The notes beneath the pieces were generated by a model. That model saw only the letters and a program-made list of their open reading frames with translations. It was not told where the DNA came from and did no database searches. Shown one piece after another: positions 48,560-61,288 of a stretch of 64,000 nucleotides of DNA (position 1 is the stretch's first letter; every line of letters begins with the position of its first letter). Made by a program: the position numbers and the translations under genes. The stretch is from the NCBI GenBank assembly GCA_964020085.1, contig OZ026605.1, positions 2,745,301 through 2,809,300 of the forward strand, given 5' to 3'. The stretch is from Micromussa lordhowensis (taxonomy: Eukaryota; Cnidaria; Anthozoa; Scleractinia; Lobophylliidae).

Positions 48560-49582
48560 AATGCGTCCAGACCGGCTGGATGGTTACGGCCCAAACAGGT
48601 GGAACGCCAATATGACGTCACGTTGCGTGGCAACCAAGATGCTTGATTCTAAAGGGGGGGAGGGGAGGGGAGAGGAAACATTTGACTCTTGAAGGTGACA
48701 AAGATATCCAGGGAGCATACTTTAATATACCCCCAAATAATTCATTCACAAAACCAAAAAAGACAAAAATGAACATGTTCTAAGGAGGAAAAATATCATG
48801 CATAGACACAGCCGAGAAAAAAAGCTGACTCACTGAATGTCTGGCTGTCGCTTTCATTTGAGTTTCACATAGCTTCCATAAAAGTAAAATGGAATAAATT
48901 ATTATCTGTAAACCAGAAAATCGTACAGTACCAGCACCTAAAATGACACAATCGTTTTTTAATTGAATTTTTACATATTTACAACCTTGTGGATACATGT
49001 ACATATAATGTAAGACCATGCATGCACTCTTTCACCTAGTTCTACATTCCTCACACAGAAATGATGAGCGTCATTTTCTCTTATGGACACAAGTTTTGTG
49101 ACATAAATTGATCAAGCATGGACTACATTTTTCCTGCACCATTAAATGAAACTTAGATGTCATCTAAACCACTCACCATGATGCAGTCTTCTAGAACCAT
49201 GGCATATTGCAATTGGTCTCTTGGGAGGAAACCCATTGGGCATATTAGGGTGATGAAGTAGATTTCTCTGTATGAGTCAGATATCAAATAACTGACTGTG
49301 AAAGGTAAAAAAGGCTAAGTTGCCATCAGACACATTATCGTTCTTATATGCTAATCATTATCATTCTGTAGTGTCTAACCCTGTCTACAAATTGATTCCA
49401 GCAATCCGATTATAGCCATGACTTATATGTCTTACATATCTCATAGCAATTTCTTAGTGCACTGTTATCAAGCAATAGGCCTGTTCTGAAATACGAATAA
49501 GTGATTCTTCACCATATAATTCCTTCACCACCTTTGTAGATGGCACTTCAAACTGACATGATGGAGTCAAAATGTTTGCAGT
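48560..49582. other. Intergenic between CHAC2 5' end and ETS 3' end
   Basis: About 1 kb. The first 75 bp hold the CHAC2 promoter motifs listed separately. The remainder, including a G-rich patch at 48653-48680, should contain the 3' UTR of the ETS gene. No further gene was recognised. Confidence 0.6.
48613..48634. promoter_or_regulatory. CRE/ATF site and X-box-like palindrome upstream of CHAC2
   Basis: TGACGTCA, the full palindromic CRE/ATF site, is at 48613-48620, 54-61 bp upstream of the CHAC2 ATG. Two bases on, GTTGCGTGGCAAC at 48622-48634 is a near-palindrome resembling an RFX X-box with one base missing. Function is inferred from motif and position only. Confidence 0.45.
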
Positions 49583-52500
49583 TCACAACGGATACTTCTT
49601 TCCATTGAGATTGCGAACAAACTTGTATGTCAATCTTTGGCCTGGGACCTTTTTCAGGATGTTCTTGCTGTAGTAGTATCTGAGAGCACGACTCAATTTC
49701 TCGTAAGTCATGTTTTTCCTGTTTTTCTGTCTACCCCACAGGCGTGCCAAGCCATTGTGGTCAATAAGGCGAAACACTCCTTTGGACTGGTTTTTCCACA
49801 CAATGTATTTGTTGTGTTTTTCCAATAGAATATGGTGAAGGAACTCCCATAGGTAGTGACAGTGAAAGTGCGGGAGATCTGAAAGACAGAATTTAAAAAA
49901 TAATAAAAGCTATAATCATGCCCAGTTGACACTCAACACTAGCACATTACTTGCCCAAATGGCGACAAACGTAGCCCTCAAGCAATGTAGACAAATTTGA
50001 GCAAACAAGTGCATTTTGATTGGAAAGTGACATCTTGGATTTGAAACAAAAGGTGGAGAAACAACAGCGAGTCTTGGAGTGAGAGCATCCTAGGGAGCTA
50101 AATTTATGTCAAATGTCAAAATGCGATTTTCAGTGACTTCAAGCAAGTTGGTGATAGATTTGACCTTACCATCATCATCTTTGTCATCAATTTTTTCATC
50201 CTCTTCACTGTTTTCTTCTGTCTCTCTCTTCTCCTCATCTTCTGCTTTGGTGTCTTCTGATTAACAAGAGTCATTAAAAAAATATATGTAAGTTTAATCT
50301 TCTACGTTCAAAGGCAGGATCCATCACTTTAGTTAAGAACTCAACAGCATTCTGACTCACTTTTAGCTGGGTTTGAAACAGGTGTACTTTGTTGCCCACT
50401 GTGTTGTTTTTCTTGATTTGATTCATCTGATTTCTTGTCCTCACAACTCTTGTTTTTCTCTTTCTTTTCATCTTTTCCTTCAGCGCCATCTTCAGAAAAA
50501 TGCAAAGCTAATATTAACATTTTGCCGTATTTGACCATGCATCCTTCGCAAAGTTCATTATTTTACCCTATGGGTCAAGCAACATGGGAGTCTTGTATTT
50601 CCCAGTCTATAGGTTCTGCACTTTTATGAGAAATCATTATTATCAAATTTTGCAATAACACGTCAACCATCTTGCACTCAGATGAAAACTGCACAATTTC
50701 TGAGGAGGGTGAAGGACAAAGTTTTTCTTAAGTAAAGGAGATGGGCCTTATTTTTAGATTTGGATATGCTCAAAAAGTGTGTTAATAGAGCATGGAGCTT
50801 AGGGAATAAAAAACAGAATATTGGCAAAATACATTACCATGAGGTTCATCCATCTCGGCTTCAATTCCCGAATCAAATCCAAAATCAATGTCAGTAGCAT
50901 CATCTAACAATGGCGAGTCAGGACTCAGAGGCAGATCTGTGAACGAAAATAATTTCGTTACCATTGTTAGAAACTATTGAGTGGAGGGACAATAATTAAT
51001 GGGTATTTTGGACAGGCCTGTAATACTAAAGGGTATGCGCAGGACATCAGAAAGACTATATTCAACAAAATGAACCAATTGCTGCAAAATAAATAAATTA
51101 GTCATCCAATATTAACCTTGGAAAAGGTTGATCTCGTCTTCTGAGAAGTCTGAACCACCATACCCATATTCTGAACAAGCATCTAGGTCTGTGAACTTGA
51201 AATCTGTAAAAATAAGTAAGATTTGGTTAAACCAATTACTCAGTATAGATGCTCCAATTTTCTGATACAATTTCTTTTCACAAACAGTAATTATTAAATA
51301 AGTTTTATGATGTTCTACTCATCACGAAATACAATTTACTTCTGTAATTCAAGAAACTATAAAAAAATGGCTGGCCTTCTTATCATACAAACATGAACAA
51401 GGTTCCTTTATCTATGACACTACAAATAATAATTAAGCTCTGTTTTAAACAACCAATGGTTTTGTTAATCTTATATAGCTTTGATTTTGAATCAGCGATC
51501 CAAAACATCAACCTAATAAAGTAATCATTCAACCGTAGCGACCATCTGAATATGGAATATTGATTAGATTAATGAGAAAGTATCATTCTCTTTCGATCTC
51601 CATGATAGAGATTATATCAATAGTAAATCTTAAATGGACAGATGAGTAAATTATCTGCATGGTACATATCTAGAGAGAGTTGTTTTCAAACTTCAGGACA
51701 TGTCTGAGCTGGCACAGTCAGAGAAACAAAATGCTCCATTTTTATCATTCTTTCAAATTTCCACTTTGGTTCTTGATTTTGCTGTGCACCTCTCGGCCAT
51801 TTTGACTGCAATATCAATAATACCTTCATCGTCCATACAGTCATCAGAAGTCTCGACATCTATTACTGCGTCAAACTGAGTGTCTTCAAATGGTCCTGCA
51901 CACAGGTCTACATAGCTGGGAGCTGTTAGCCACAGAGAGATAACAATAAAAATAGTTAGTCAAGAAAACAGTCCAACTGAATTTGCACTGTAACCATCCC
52001 TTACATATGGCTATTAAAGGGCATGATCAAGCTAATTAACAGTAGTATAGCTGACTGGTATAATATGAAATTCCAATCTTGGTTGCTCCATTGGCTCCAT
52101 AATAAATTAACTGCATTTACAAATCCAATTCAGACATCAAATAGCAATTATATAGTGTCTGATGTTTCAAATTTTCAGATCAAAATTGAATTGCATCTGA
52201 GTGTAAAATTAAAAATTATAATCCTGTCATTGACAAGATTAATGCTGCAAAAAAATCAACACATACCATCGATGGGGAAACCATTAGCATGCAGCAGATC
52301 TTGAATGGCTTCGATGGTGATTGTTGATGCTATGATTGGTCCAGCTGTAGTTGATGGATGGCCGTAGGAAGACAGCCATGTTTTGAGCATTGACACTGAA
52401 AGCTCACCATGCTATGAACAGAAGAGGAAATTGGTCTGCTAAGACAGTAACATAATATTATTATATAAGCTTATATTGCTGTGATTAAAGACAGCTTATA

Positions 52501-53616
52501 ATGAGGAGGGGGATTATGGCCTAGGTAAGTGCCATTAATTGATCTGGGAAAAATGCTTATAAGGCATTTGTATCACGTTGCAAATTTCATCTCCTGGAGA
52601 TGTAACGTTGATATGTCACAAAACATAATCAATAACCAAATTCACAGAGATACTTTATTAAGGACCTTGAGCTTTGTAAATCTTGAAATCTGAAAAGGTC
52701 CCATCTACTTTACTTTTGTATATACCAAGAAAATCCTAGAATACTAAAACTTCTTTATTGCCCTAATTTTGACCTGTTTATCTTCTCAATACTAAACCAA
52801 ATTTCTAACTGTTGTTATAATTTAGGAGCGTCAATTTCCTGTGGAGTCACCACAAATAAAGGTTCGAGAATATAAGTGCTGAGGAACAAAGAATTACTAT
52901 TGTCCGAAGGGTCAGCTGCTTTTGCATGTAAAGATCTGTATAGATTAGTTTTGTCATAATAGATTTTGGTATTAACCTCAAACTTAAAGGTTCTGCATGC
53001 CTCATCATGTATCTAAAAATATGTGCCATTTTCATGGAGTTATTTGCAAATCCTTTCTGAGAAATGCACGGTTAAACTTGCTATTCCAGTGCTAATACGA
53101 AGCATGAAAGCGCTTTCAGTATCAAGAAAGGTGTATACATGAGTGATTGATCGGTAGTATATGACTGCAAAAGGGTTCATTTTGGTCCTACCGCAAACAA
53201 AGTCTAGGTGACGGCCTCCGTTAATATATCATGGCCTTTGTGGATTACATATAACGCAATCTTTCCAGCTCTGGCTAAGAAAAAATACTTCCTAGGGTTG
53301 CCACAAACGCTACTCACAGATTGTACTGCTGAAATTCAGATTCATGTCTTAAAAATTACACCCAGCAGTAAATTTTGACTACCAAATAAACTTCATAGTT
53401 TGGGATCTAAAAAGCGCCCTTGCATACGTAAACAAACATGAGGCGGATTCGAGAAAGACGACGGTATGATGATCAATGTCCGCTACGAACAACAGCTGAA
53501 ATTAACATGCAACAAACATTTCACGCTTTCAAGTTAAAGTTCTGTTTCAAATCAAAAAAACTTACCTGGTGACTTTTGGGGCGAAACGGATTGTCTAACA
53601 AAATGTCTGTGGACAT
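49583..53616 (-). CDS. ETS-domain transcription factor
   Basis: Eight exons: 53616-53566, 52411-52267, 51922-51824, 51203-51117, 50936-50838, 50489-50361, 50256-50170, 49878-49583. The first intron is phase 0 and all others phase 1; 993 nt, 330 residues. The ETS DNA-binding domain fills the C-terminus (about 240-322). It starts HYLWEFL and contains NGLARLWG, KNRKNMTYEKLSRALRYYY (the GGA-reading helix with its two Arg) and GQRLTYKF. The protein ends eight residues later. Residues 66-160 are acidic (DDCMDDEG, SEDEINLFQ, LDDATDIDFGFDSG) and look like an activation region. Residues 161-232 are a highly charged Lys/Glu/Asp linker. The YLWEFL start resembles ELF, NGLARLWG resembles TEL/Yan, and MTYEKLSRA resembles ESE factors, so I leave the subfamily open. 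No PNT/SAM domain was seen. An AG acceptor 11 bp before the ATG suggests a 5'-UTR intron. Confidence 0.92.
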
Positions 53617-55724
53617 GCTTGCAAAATCTGCAAGAAGAACAACGACAACATGATTTCAAGCCCCATTGATTTCAAGATCGCTCGTCTATATGTTGCGTGC
53701 CTTTTCTATCGTAACAATTTTTTGTACTTTACAAAGTCGAATGCGTGAAGCAACATTCTATTTGGTAAGTGAACATATTCAAATTGTTTCAGCGCGAGAG
53801 CTTGAAGTGAAATCGCTTGGCTTCAACGACACCGGACCGCGCAAGAATACTTAAACTTTCCACTTCGCGAAAAACGAACAAGTTTGTATGGAGCTAGGCC
53901 AAATCTAGCGTGCTTACGTGTTCGAGAAAGAAAGCGAATTAAAGACTACTTACTTTTTCGATTACAGAAAGGACAAAATTACCTTTTTCTCGCCTTGGAA
54001 CTCAAACGCTGAATGCTTCAATCGTCTTGTATGGCTTCTTCTTATGCGCCCAGACTGTTCATTCTCAGAATTACACCCACAGAAATATCATAAACAAGAT
54101 CCAAACAACTTTGCCCTCAATTGTTTTTTTCGGTGAAAACCCCCGTTTTCTAAGAAACCCGCGCTAATTCTACACTTCTGATTGGCTCGACTTGACCTGA
54201 GATACGTCACTCTTTCTCACATGACTCATGTCAATAATCTTGAATGGCGCCTTTGCTTTTTGGCCAATCACAAGCCAGTAGATTTTATTTCCGGGAATCC
54301 CCTCAATAAGGTACTTTCCCGGGTTTTTTCCCTTTCAAAGGCGGCTACTTTCAGTTTTGATTGTGTCATGTGTTATTTTTACAGACTGTCAACTCCTTAA
54401 ACATCACGCACGTATAATTCTCAGAAAGTGCGGAAGACAAAGCCAAGTCGATAACATAAAATATAAAAATCTGGGAGGAGAAAAGGCTTACAATGCCCCA
54501 AAAATAATTGCAGTACGCGATTTTGTAGGGGGTATCGAGCAGGTAAAATAAAGTTTCTCCACGATTTTCACTGTTTCCATATTAGTTACCACAGCAATAG
54601 TTACCACACAAGTCAAGCAGATGTTACTTAGCATTTCAGGACTACCTGATTAATAATAAGAGACACAAAACTTACAACTCAGCATTTTCGATTTTGAATC
54701 AGCACTGGCAAGCGAGTTCAAAAAATTAAAATGTTCTTTATTTCCAGTTTTGCCGTTGTTTATATATAATGGTCGCGAGAAGAAAATAATGTTTAAATCT
54801 CACTCATTCATATTAATGCACCGATCGACAGTAAAGAAAGATTCAACTTAATTCTATACAACGAAATTTCCAGTTACAAATCCTTGTAAAGTAATAAAAG
54901 CAGATTTATTCTACGCACAAATCGATATTTTACACACGCCACAGATCATCTTTACTGCGGCACAGTCGGGGATTTTGTGACCACGTCCGGCTGCACCGCA
55001 GGCTAAACTGCTGCTGCTGCTGCTGTACTGCCAGATGACCTGTGCAACTTTACTCGTCTGAAGACTTCTCCTGTCGTAATTTCACCCTTTTACATTAATT
55101 AAATTAAGGACCTGGCCCAGTTGTTCAAAGGGCTGGATAACGCTATCCGCCGGATAAATCACTATCCAGAGGATGTGTTAACAAAACAAACCGCGCTATC
55201 CACTGGATAGTGATTTATCCGGTGGATAGAGTTATCCGCCTTTCGAACAACCCGGGCCAGAAGATGATAACAAAAAAATATAGGTGTATACATGGACTGC
55301 ATATGAAAAATCCAATCCAATCTTGTTCTTCAGGTGCCGTTAAAAGAGGAAACTTGAAACAGGATTTTTTAACACCCAGAGCTCAGTACACTTTTCGTCC
55401 ACTCGATATTAATTTACCACATGCATCCATTATTTAAAAATAAATAAATTATTACCAGCATTCCAAACAATCCTGTCTCTCAAGAACACATTTCAGACTA
55501 AAACTTCTATATTTTCATCACCTGACTCCTTGACATTGTATTGGTATTGCAAGGAGAATTAACTCTGCTGAAGGTTTTTCTTTTGACAGTGAATTCATTT
55601 CCTTTAAGTGCACTTCACCCAGTATCAATTACTTCCATTAGTTTGTCTGAATCTTTGTTGTAGCTTTGATGCACAGCAAACAAGACTGCAGATATTGTTG
55701 TTCCAAGGTTAGTCACATGTTGAT
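53617..55724. other. Intergenic between ETS 5' end and TTC5 3' end
   Basis: About 2.1 kb without a recognisable gene. Upstream of the ETS gene, 54175-54300 has two ATTGGC/GCCAAT boxes and a TGACTCA-like block (ATGACTCATG), so promoter function is possible. A MITE occupies 55112-55260. A CTG/GCT triplet run lies at 55005-55026. Confidence 0.55.
55112..55260. mobile_element. MITE with CTGGCCCAGTTGTTCRAA ends
   Basis: CTGGCCCAGTTGTTCAAAGG at the left and CCTTTCGAACAACCCGGGCCAG-type right end pair. The arms continue through GGATAACGCTATCCGCCGGA and GATAAATCACTATCC, leaving about 35 bp of loop. Each arm holds smaller palindromes of GGATA/TATCC. Confidence 0.85.
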
Positions 55725-58700
55725 TCACTCGCTCTTTGTTGTCACCAAAAGTGTTGAGGGAGCCATTCTATTAGAACCAAGCTTTTTCTTATTTACAACC
55801 AGCACAACTGGATTATCAACTCGAACTGATGAAAACTTGAATGTCTGTGAGAGAGCAATCAAATTCAAATAAACTGAAAACAACTTCAAAACTAGATAAT
55901 TTTTCAACATTCAAGTTATTTGGAAACAAAATGCCGTCAGCTTGGCTTTTTATAGCACAGGCGATTGACATCAATCTACACTAGGTGTTCAGAATAATAT
56001 TGAAAGCCTACTGAAAGAGAGATGTCAGTTTTTTTCATTTGGTTGGACTAGGCAGAACAGAAAATTGTTGACTCTTAGTTACTTGACCAGATGTCATAAG
56101 AAAACATTGCTTTATCCTTCAGGAAAAGTTTTTTCTGTTATTTAACGCAAGTCAAAAGTCACACATCAATTTTTTGCCAGACTCATACTGCAAATAATTT
56201 TTGGATTATTTTGTAACTAAATAGATCTTTGTGTACACACAAATGACAAATTGATCATATGCGCAGGATTCCCAAACTTCCAACATTTTATTTGTTGTGA
56301 GACAAGTTGGTTATGTGTGCAGTAATACACGCAACAATGAGTTTCAACTTGCAAAATGTAAAAAATTATATTCTGAGACAAGTAAAGGACAAGGAAAATG
56401 TTGCCCATATTACCAGACCTTTACTAATAAATTCATTTACCTGTTCATTCTCAGTAAAGTTAGTTTCCTGACAGAAAGGTTCAGGAATTGCGACAGAATC
56501 TCCAACAGCAAACCCTGATCCTACAGCCATGTTGTAAACTGTAACTGGTAAAAACTGACCTTCACTGTCCACCAGGGCAAAGATACTGATAACAGAATGA
56601 TAACCTTTTGTAAGTTATAAACAACTCAAATGTCAATTGATCAGTAATCCAAGCAATTAGCAAGTCTTTGATGATGTTAGCAATTAACTGTGGAAAAGTC
56701 TGTTGCCACCTTGTCAGGCGAGAAGAGTACTTACAGTAATGTAATCTTCATCCGTCTAAAATAATCTGCCTAGTTCCTGCGCTACTTTCTTCCAGGCCTT
56801 TACGGTCAATCAAGTTTTCCGAACAGCTGCGGAAATGGTTACTTTGCACCTCAGATCCATGTGACCCGTAAACAATTGACTGCGATGAAATGTCAAGGCC
56901 TAGAAACTAGGCAATAAAATTTTATTGACTTCAGAAATACTTACTATGGTACTGGGTCATCCATTGGAACAGAGCCAACGACTTTACCAACAATGACCTT
57001 GTTAGGATTAGAACCAGGAACCAGTTCAGAAACAGGGACATGATCAAGCTGGACTGTCTGACCTGATGGACCAGTGTAGCTGCCACCACCATAAGGACCC
57101 AAGTCTGAAGGACCCAAGGAGTGCACCATGGAATGGAGCCTTTTGGCCTTTAATTTTCCCTGCAGTGCATGACAGCAATGATGCTTAGATAAATCATAAT
57201 CATATTATAAGATGTGTTCCTACTGTGACAATTCATTCGAAAATTAAAGGAACCAAAAGGAGTAATATCTGTTCAATAGCTCAATTCCAAATAGAATACT
57301 ATAATCCATTACTTTACTTAATAATTAGTTTGTAAATTGTCTATAATTGCCCCAGTCACATTCTATAATATTGTAAACCTTGATTATGTTCAATGAAAAT
57401 GTTTAGTTAAATAACAAGGAAAAAGAGCACCTTGGATCAGCTTGGCAAATTTGAGATTAAAGCAGCAAGCGGCGTTGTAGTGTGAGTAACAAACTTCGAT
57501 ATTGCAACAGGGTTTGTACCCTTTTAGAAACAAATTTACAGAACTTTTCCAGCACTCCGATTTATTTTTCCAGGACTCTCAAATTCATATTAACCCTTTC
57601 ACTGCCAAGATCTCAATGTTAATTCTCCTTACTGTCGGCCATAAAATTCATATTTTTTACTTGAGTTTAAAACAGATTTCCAGAACTTTCCAAGACCTGT
57701 AGCCTTTTTCCAGAACTTTCCAGTCCTGGAAAATGCCGCATTTAAACTCCAGGACTTTCCAGGTTTCCCAGGACCTGTATGAACTCTGTTTCAAGGACAG
57801 AGGCCACCGAAAATTCAGTAAAGAAAAAGCAACAGACAGGATAAAAAAAAAAAGTTTGAGAGAAAATTTGAAAGTGTTCAGTAGAAGCTGGAAAACTTTC
57901 TCATGTTTGGCTACTTCTTGTACAAGGGAAATTACAATATTGTAACCTTGAATTATTATAGTTTTACCTTTCCTTCCACCAGGTCAAGTGTTTTTGTCAG
58001 GATATTGAGCAGTTTAAGTTTCTCGTCGCTGGGTTCTGTCCAGCCTGGATCCAGTGCCTCAGCTCGCTTGAAGTCATCTATGGCTAATTTATATTCCTCT
58101 TGAAACTTGTATGCCTACATTGGAATGATGACGAACAGGGGAAAAGTAAGGGATTCACCTCCTCCAAGTTAAACTGTAAAACTTTTATCCAGAGCAGTGA
58201 ACTTAAATGCATGTCTGAAAGTGTGATAAATTTTTCTCATGATAAGACTTTCATGTAGTAACAAAGAAAGTTAATAAATATAATTAATTATTAATAAGCT
58301 AATCTCACCATTGCTCTATTGAAGTGCAAATCTGGATTATTTCTTGCCACTGGGTCTTTATACTGCCAAGAGAAGTCTGAACTCAAAATTAATGGAAGAC
58401 GATAAAAATGACCAATTTCATGTAAAAAGAAAAAAGCAATAGCCCAGCTAAACGTACTTGCAGGAGATAACATGCATCACAGGGCTGTCAGAAAGGGCTG
58501 TAACAAGTTTTTCACCAGTGTGAAGATCAAGGCTACAAGTGACGCAAAACTCAATGACAGCCCTGCATTAGGTCAGATACATGAGCTGAGGGTGTTGTCA
58601 CGATGTGCTACTAAAGTACTGATGAGGTGCTCACAAATAAAACTAATTACTTGACTAAAACAGAGCTAGAGCCAATATACTCTCCATATAAGCCTGGCAA

Positions 58701-61251
58701 CCTGCAAGCAGGCTCTTTGTGGATCTGAGAAGAAGGAAAGGGGAAAGTTTTCCCTTTCTCCTTTCCTTCCCCACAAAGAGCTTGCTCACAGGCTAGACCC
58801 TGGCACTTGGTACAAACTTACAGCTTGTGAGTAAGCCGTCATACACTGCTTGATCAGCTGAGGAGATTGTGATCCACAAAAGAAGAATGAGAGGTAAGCA
58901 TTACCAAGGACATCTGTGAAGCAAAAAGAACAAGGACACTGCAATTGGAAAAACAAATCAATAAAGGACCAAGACAAAGCCTGACTGATATCAGCAGCTG
59001 ATGTGGTTAAATTTGATCCTCAGCTGCTTTTGTTAATAATTCAAAAATCTTTTACACAGTCTGGTAATATCCACATAAGAGCAAAATCTTTCATAAATGT
59101 ATCCATATTGTCCATAAGAGCAGCAGTGGCCATATTAATATTGCACGCTGACTACAAACAGCAGTTAACATTGCATAGCAATGAATGTTTCGTTCATTCC
59201 TTGACTTTTGACATGGGAAATCCCCTCGATTGATGCACAATGAATCAAAAAATGACACCTAAGCCTGCGGCTAGTGGAGATGTGTAGTCCTGATCAGACT
59301 TCAAGTCAAGTACATGTCAGTAATAACTCACTTACACCATGAGGTTCCATCCTTTACATCACACTGCACTGCTTCTTTTGCTTTTTCCACGCTCATTTTG
59401 ATGTTCTCTACTTTTTCTTTTTGATCTACAACACAAAATTATGTTTGAACATGGTGACCAGCCTGTACATGGAAACTAGTCAACTTTTATGATACCTATT
59501 CTTCAAAAACTATCCCCTTCAGAATTTCAAACAATCACCCCACCTCTCCATAGCATGAGTAGAAAGTCCAGGTTTTCCTGGCAACCAAGTACAGTTTTAA
59601 AAATAATGGCAGCCTCCAAAGTCAAATTTTAGGCTTCTTAGACAAATTTCTTCAGGATAGCAAGCAATTTAGAGGCTGAAACTTCAGTGAGAGGAAAAAC
59701 TCACAGTTTACTTGCTATAAGTGGAGAAAAAAATTAAGCTTTTTGGAGTGACCTTCTCCCTTAAAACGTAAATCTACTTCCAAGGCCCAAACGTTTCCTT
59801 ACAAGACATCAAGACATATACTTGTATTAAAAGGATTTCTAATAACTTTTTCTTCTTCTGTTCTTCTTTCAGACAACTGATAAACTACAGTTATGAGTGT
59901 GTAGACTGATTTTGGTGGTAAAGTTAAGTAGCCTTTCCATACGGCTGTAGATACCATACACCGCAAGCAGAGCAATTGAAAAGTTTGACAAAAACAACAT
60001 TAATGCCTAACAGTCGCTTTGGACGTTTTGATTAAATTATGGCTTATCAGGATGAAGATTTACCTTTTCCAATCTGTCTTAATACCATTGACAAATTCCG
60101 TAAAGATTCCTTATTCTTTGCCTGAGGATGAAATATGCATGCTTTTAATAACTTAATAAGGACAACTTCTTATACAAAATAGTGAACATTCATGACATCA
60201 CCATTGACAAGTGCCAAATAAAAATGTAATCAGTCTCAGATAGTTCGATGCTATTTTGTAACAATTTTGTCCTTGTCTACTAATTGTTTTTAATACTGGT
60301 CAGGAGAATCACTCCAAGAAAAAGGGTTCACAGATGATGGAAGGAAATCTTTTGCATATCATTTGTATAATCTGCACCACCCCTAAAATCCTTAGATTGC
60401 TTATGCAATCTGCAGGTTAAAAATGAAAAAGTAAGTAAAGGGAATGAGAGTAAAAAACATTATCAACTAGGAACTACATTTTGTACAGTCTTGATGTAAC
60501 AATAACAATTTCAAAATATAATTCTCAAACACCATTCGGTTAATAAACTAGTCAGAATAATAATTATTAACTAAATTATACACAATGAAATTAAATTAAA
60601 TTTTAATTAAAACATTTTTACCAGTAATTTACTCACATGGTTTAATGCTCCAACAAAGCAATTCCTAGCTGCCTCTACTTCTCCATTCTTCCAGTAACAT
60701 TCTCCAAGGCAATTCCAAGCCTGGACTAGTTTAGGATCCAACTTGACAGCTTTTGAGAGAGCATCTTGTGCCAAGGGATCATATTCAGCCATCACATTCA
60801 GAGCTTTCCCTCGTAAAAATAAGCATCTGGCTGTTTCCTCACAAGAAGCTACCCATAAAATTTTCATTCAAATAAACAATCGAGTCTGTATACAGGCAAA
60901 GTGACTCATCAGGCTGAAGCCTATCCTGATATTTGTTACTTGAAGCCACTAGAAGTATTTCTACACCCCCCTGGATGAGATGCTAGTCCATTGCAGTGTA
61001 CCCCCCAGCATTAAATTCGCCAGTACCCATTTAAACACTTGGGTGGAGAGAGAGGTGCTGTGTGTCTTGTCCAAGAATAAAATGCCTTTCCCTCAATGTT
61101 ATTTATTTCCTGTTGCCCAGTGCCTAAAATGTGAATTCAAGGTGCTTAAATACTGCATTTAAATCTAGATATCTCAAAGGAGTCCTGATAATCCTTTTCA
61201 ACAGTTAATTAAACCTTCAAGTCACTTCTTCTCTCTTGTATAAAGGGGGCA

Positions 61252-61288
<37 letters not shown>

